Part shown: piece after piece, positions 6,283 to 8,087 of the stretch | How positions within the stretch are numbered: position 1 is the stretch's first letter | Layout: every line of letters starts with the position of its first letter | Assembly (NCBI GenBank): GCA_026394915.1 | Contig: JAPLZS010000142.1 | Location: forward strand, 1-8,087 | Direction of reading: 5' to 3' | From: Candidatus Woesearchaeota archaeon | GTDB taxonomy: Archaea > Nanobdellota > Nanobdellia > Woesearchaeales > UBA12501 | DNA length: 8,087 bases | Translations under genes and position numbers: made by a program | Notes under the pieces: generated by a model | Told to the model about the DNA's origin: nothing | The model's input: the letters and a program-made list of their open reading frames with translations, nothing else | Databases searched by the model: none

Positions 6283-6717
6283 TTACAAAAGCAGATCGCC
6301 ATCTTGAGAAAACAACTTCACAATATCTCTTGTCTTTAACACCTTTGTTCTTGTTTGCTTTTCAAGATGGGAGTCATCTGACCATATCTTAGAATCTTCT
6401 ATGCTAAAAGCTGTTGCCAGGAAAACGACATCATCAGGATCAATCTTTCCCAGAAGATCATTCGCTTCCTCTATCTTTGGTTTAATCCGTTCTTCTGGAA
6501 CCAATGTTATATGTTTCAGCAGATGATTTAGCAATTCAGCATATTCTTCTTCATTCATCCCCGACTTTTCAAGAACCAAACCCTTATACTTCCATACCTC
6601 ATGGAAGGACATTTCTGGATAATGGAACTTCCATCCGGATTCAACTATTATCTTTCTTACTGTAGAATCTTTGATAAGCCCGGCAAGAAGGATATTTGTG
6701 TCAATGACAAGAATCAT
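6283..6717 (-). CDS. PIN-domain ribonuclease toxin
   Basis: PIN toxins (VapC type) are magnesium-dependent ribonucleases that cleave specific RNAs until blocked by their antitoxin. The 144-residue protein starts MILVIDTNIL with D6. It has E40 in SFHEVW, D95 and D96 in IDPDDVVFLATA, and D114 and D115 in IWSDDSHL, so the acidic metal site is complete. The IDPDD-VFLATAFSIE and WSDDSHLEKQ wording fits the archaeal PIN_2-like subgroup. ATG 6717 overlaps the antitoxin stop (ATGA, 4 bases), showing translational coupling. Its stop at 6283 lies within a few bases of the degenerate end of the left direct repeat. Target RNA cannot be predicted. Confidence 0.85.
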   Translation of the reverse strand: MILVIDTNILLAGLIKDSTVRKIIVESGWKFHYPEMSFHEVWKYKGLVLEKSGMNEEEYAELLNHLLKHITLVPEERIKPKIEEANDLLGKIDPDDVVFLATAFSIEDSKIWSDDSHLEKQTRTKVLKTRDIVKLFSQDGDLLL

Positions 6718-6941
6718 CTTTTTAGACCAAGTTTTTTCGCAACTGTTCCATCAATCTTGCTTGCTATGGAGTCTACATCCTTCTGAGTCAGCTTGCTTTT
6801 TGCAGTCAGTTTGTCCATCATGTCCAAATCCTCTATCTTCTGAGAGATGGATTTCCTGACTACTTCACTCCACCTGATCTCAGAGTGTTCTCTCATCCTT
6901 GTGTGCAGATCTTCTGGTATTGCTAAAGTTATATTTGACAT
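6714..6941 (-). CDS. VapB-like antitoxin
   Basis: The 75-residue protein MSNITLAIPEDLHTRMREH has an N-terminal strand then helices of ribbon-helix-helix type, as in archaeal antitoxins beginning NITLAIPEDLHxRM with IRWSEVVRKSI. The N-terminal half should bind DNA; the Lys-rich C-terminal half (residues ~40-75) should wrap the PIN toxin. It is the first gene of the operon and overlaps the toxin by 4 bases. The ribosome site AGGTGAT (6953-6947), five bases before ATG 6941, is a near-perfect anti-SD match, unlike the leaderless genes nearby. Autorepression through the site at 6955-6978 is likely. Confidence 0.8.
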   Translation of the reverse strand: MSNITLAIPEDLHTRMREHSEIRWSEVVRKSISQKIEDLDMMDKLTAKSKLTQKDVDSIASKIDGTVAKKLGLKR

Positions 6942-6946
6942 GTTTT

Positions 6947-6953
6947 ATCACCT
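6947..6953 (-). promoter_or_regulatory. Shine-Dalgarno site of the antitoxin gene
   Basis: AGGTGAT on the minus strand, five bases before ATG 6941, matches the archaeal 16S 3' end. With the predicted transcription start near 6954, the leader is only about 13 bases and consists almost entirely of this site. Confidence 0.6.
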
Positions 6954-6954
6954 T

Positions 6955-6978
6955 ATGTGTATAGATGTGATTACACAT
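6955..6978. promoter_or_regulatory. Candidate antitoxin operator
   Basis: ATGTG occurs at 6955-6959 and 6965-6969, one helical turn apart, and its complement CACAT at 6974-6978. ATGTGT (6955-6960) and ACACAT (6973-6978) form the outer inverted repeat. The site fills the space between TATA box and predicted start of the antitoxin operon, where a bound ribbon-helix-helix dimer would block transcription. Confidence 0.45.
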
Positions 6979-6985
6979 ATATAAA
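6977..6985 (-). promoter_or_regulatory. TATA box of the antitoxin-toxin operon
   Basis: On the minus strand TTTATATAT is centred near 6981. The start predicted from it (~6954) leaves a short leader holding the ribosome site. Confidence 0.5.
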
Positions 6986-7044
6986 CTTTTCGCTTTTTTT
7001 CGTAAAAACGCTCATAAACAGCTTACTGCTTGGTTTCAGGAACA

Positions 7045-7052
7045 TTTAAAAA
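7045..7052 (+). promoter_or_regulatory. Weak TATA-like box of the lipoprotein gene
   Basis: TTTAAAAA is centred at 7048.5, 29.5 bases before ATG 7078. It is a poorer match and a slightly longer spacing than the other promoters here. No ribosome site precedes the ATG. Confidence 0.35.
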
Positions 7053-7077
7053 CAACAGCCTCTTTCTAAGTCATATA

Positions 7078-7665
7078 ATGAAAAAGACTATAATCTTGGC
7101 AATTCTCCTGATGTTCATAGCAGGATGCTCAGCAGTGCAAAAAACAACTCCTACAATAAATACAATCCAGGATCTGATGCTTGATTCACAAGACCTTCAG
7201 CAGCTTGGGCTGACCAGCAATACTAATGAAACATATCGTCAGATGTTTGAGATAAGCAATGGGACTGATTGCAGGATAGATGAGGAGTATACGAATATCG
7301 TAGATTCATCACCTGGGCAATACAGCATCTGCGACTACACTCTGAATGATACTGATATAATCATTGAATTCCAGAAATTTGCAAATTACGAAGCACTGAA
7401 TGGCTCATACCAGTATGGATCCGAACACTTGTATAGTGTTGAAGGCCTGATGAGCGAGAATGACTACGGAGACCAGAGCAGGTTCAGAGTAAATAATGTG
7501 AATGATTACGGAGGCCAGTTCAATCCTCCAGGAGTCTATTTCTATCATCTCTGGTTCACAAAGGGCCTGTACATGATCCACATCACATCCAAAGGCACTG
7601 ACAAAGAGGCCAAAGATGACATTGCAAAGATAGGACGACTGATACTTGGGAAGATGGGTGGATGA
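7078..7665 (+). CDS. Small secreted lipoprotein of unknown function
   Basis: I do not recognise the family. The 195-residue product begins MKK, followed by a hydrophobic stretch (residues 5-14) and the lipobox IAGC, so it should be cut before C17 and lipid-anchored on the outer face of the membrane. The mature part is acidic to neutral, rich in Asn, Tyr and Asp. It has four N-glycosylation sequons (N50, N61, N90, N108) and two further cysteines (C65, C85) that could form a disulfide. DLMLDSQDLQQLGL near 32-45 is the most motif-like piece. ATG 7078 is chosen because an upstream TTG at 7030 would put a polar tail before the signal peptide. It is divergent from the antitoxin and lies within the same repeat-bounded segment; its stop is two bases from the relic DHS sequence. 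Confidence 0.75.
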   Translation: MKKTIILAILLMFIAGCSAVQKTTPTINTIQDLMLDSQDLQQLGLTSNTNETYRQMFEISNGTDCRIDEEYTNIVDSSPGQYSICDYTLNDTDIIIEFQKFANYEALNGSYQYGSEHLYSVEGLMSENDYGDQSRFRVNNVNDYGGQFNPPGVYFYHLWFTKGLYMIHITSKGTDKEAKDDIAKIGRLILGKMGG

Positions 7666-7666
7666 G

Positions 7667-7705
7667 ATTATGTTGCTAGCGCTGAATGGGTTTAAGAGAT
7701 TCTAG
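7667..7705 (+). pseudogene. Relic 3' end of a second deoxyhypusine synthase gene
   Basis: Read in frame, these bases give IMLLALNGFKRF and a TAG stop, against IIFPLLVLCGFKKF and TAA at the end of the real DHS gene. The match is to the DHS C-terminus and continues into the same downstream non-coding sequence. No more of a DHS gene is present upstream, where the lipoprotein gene begins. Confidence 0.6.
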
Positions 7706-7738
7706 AATCGTAATATTTATATACTAGTTGTAATAATA
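7673..7738 (+). repeat. Right copy of ~65-bp direct repeat
   Basis: This is the partner of 6178-6242, about 1495 bases away. The conserved core GTAATAT-TATATAC-AGTTGTAATAATA includes the TATA box that serves the winged-helix gene. Here the repeat is functional as a promoter. The two copies bracket the toxin-antitoxin and lipoprotein genes. Confidence 0.7.
7716..7723 (+). promoter_or_regulatory. TATA box of the winged-helix gene
   Basis: TTTATATA is centred at 7719.5 and predicts a start near 7746, 41 bases before ATG 7787. That leader has room for a weak ribosome site (AAGGTAATGA, 7771-7780) and includes half of the inverted repeat at 7731-7766. Confidence 0.5.
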
Positions 7739-7766
7739 CTATTACATATTAGTAATAGTATTATTA
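7731..7766. promoter_or_regulatory. Perfect 15-bp inverted repeat over the transcription start
   Basis: TAATAATACTATTAC (7731-7745), a six-base loop ATATTA, and GTAATAGTATTATTA (7752-7766) pair perfectly. The centre (7748.5) is within about three bases of the predicted start of the winged-helix mRNA, which fits an autoregulatory operator. An RNA hairpin is less likely because transcription would begin in the loop. The left copy of the direct repeat has only the first arm in degraded form. Confidence 0.6.
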
Positions 7767-7786
7767 TAAAAAGGTAATGATTAAAC

Positions 7787-8087
7787 ATGAAGAACGAGCA
7801 GAAGATAATAAGGTTTTTGATAGACCGCAAGGATGAGCCTTTCAGCATAAACTCTATAGCTAAACAGCTTAAGATGAATTACAGGATAGCTTTTGAGGGG
7901 GTAAAAAAGCTTGAGAAAGAAGGTATTGTTGCCATAAAAAGGCTTGGAAACTCAAATCAATGCGTTTTTAGCTATCATTTCAATGAAAAGATTCTAGAGG
8001 CAGAGAACCAGAAAAAGAATGATTTCCTGAAGAACAAGACATTTAAGGTGATATACAACCGTCTTATGGAGATAAAAAACCCTTTTT
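7787..8087 (+). CDS. Winged-helix DNA-binding protein, 3'-partial
   Basis: ATG 7787 opens a frame of 100 codons that is still open at the right edge. Residues ~5-65 read as a winged helix: a first helix EQKIIRFLIDRKD, then FSINSIAKQLKMNYRIAFEGVKKLEKEGIV as helix-turn-helix, and AIKRLGNSNQCVFSYHF as the wing. Residues 67-95 are a Lys/Glu-rich helix. The final RLMEIKNPF is the kind of sequence that in DPANN archaea leads into a minimal nucleotidyltransferase domain (GSYAKG motif), but that part would lie outside the window, so it is inference. The start has a leader with AAGGTAATGA as ribosome site. Probably autoregulated through the inverted repeat at 7731-7766. Confidence 0.7.
   Translation, partial: MKNEQKIIRFLIDRKDEPFSINSIAKQLKMNYRIAFEGVKKLEKEGIVAIKRLGNSNQCVFSYHFNEKILEAENQKKNDFLKNKTFKVIYNRLMEIKNPF

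Noticed and set aside
7030..7077. Upstream TTG extension of the lipoprotein gene
   Set aside because: It would place 16 polar residues before the signal peptide, and the TATA-like box lies inside the extension.
7777..7836. Alternative ATG at 7777 for the last gene
   Set aside because: That frame stops after about 17 codons, while the frame from 7787 gives a coherent winged helix to the window edge.
1..8087. CRISPR array, tRNA, rRNA or transposase gene
   Set aside because: I saw no regularly spaced repeats, no cloverleaf-like sequence in the short intergenic gaps, and no transposase or integrase motifs in any plausible reading frame.

Overview
The window reads as a piece of an archaeal chromosome, most likely a small-genome DPANN lineage of the Woesearchaeota/Nanoarchaeota type. 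The archaeal signs are deoxyhypusine synthase, a Cdc48-type AAA ATPase, a VapB-like/PIN toxin-antitoxin pair and TATA boxes of the TTTATAAA type. In five genes the TATA box is centred 24.5-26.5 bases upstream of the start codon, so their mRNAs should be leaderless. The lineage is inference; no rRNA marker is present.

Left part (2-1513): the 3' portion of a Cdc48/VCP-like gene. The second ATPase module (D2) and the end of D1 are intact. In front of residue ~135 the familiar Cdc48 sequence is replaced by an AT-rich, lysine-rich coiled-coil segment, and the reading frame stays open to the left edge.

Centre-left (1571-3907): a divergent pair of homoserine-branch genes, threonine synthase (minus) and MetA (plus), sharing one intergenic region. 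That region has two TATA boxes with a 10-bp palindrome exactly midway between them. Both genes look damaged. thrC has its conserved N-terminus in another frame and lacks about 20 family residues. metA has lost about 31 residues including the catalytic cysteine, and changes frame at the same point. Either the homoserine-to-Thr/Met branch is decaying or the assembly is faulty here.

Centre-right (3920-6210): a small COG4551-type tyrosine phosphatase (minus), then agmatinase (minus) divergent from deoxyhypusine synthase (plus). Agmatinase makes putrescine and deoxyhypusine synthase uses a polyamine-derived aminobutyl group on aIF5A, so the pair is plausibly a polyamine/hypusine module. The DHS TATA box is the centre of a perfect 20-bp palindrome.

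Right part (6178-8087): an accessory module (antitoxin, PIN toxin, surface lipoprotein) is bracketed by an imperfect ~65-bp direct repeat. The left copy contains the true 3' end of the DHS gene. The right copy contains a relic DHS C-terminus (LLALNGFKRF, stop) followed by the same promoter-like sequence, which now lies in front of a winged-helix gene running off the right edge. This is best explained as insertion or duplication at the DHS 3' end. The winged-helix gene carries a perfect 15-bp inverted repeat over its predicted transcription start.
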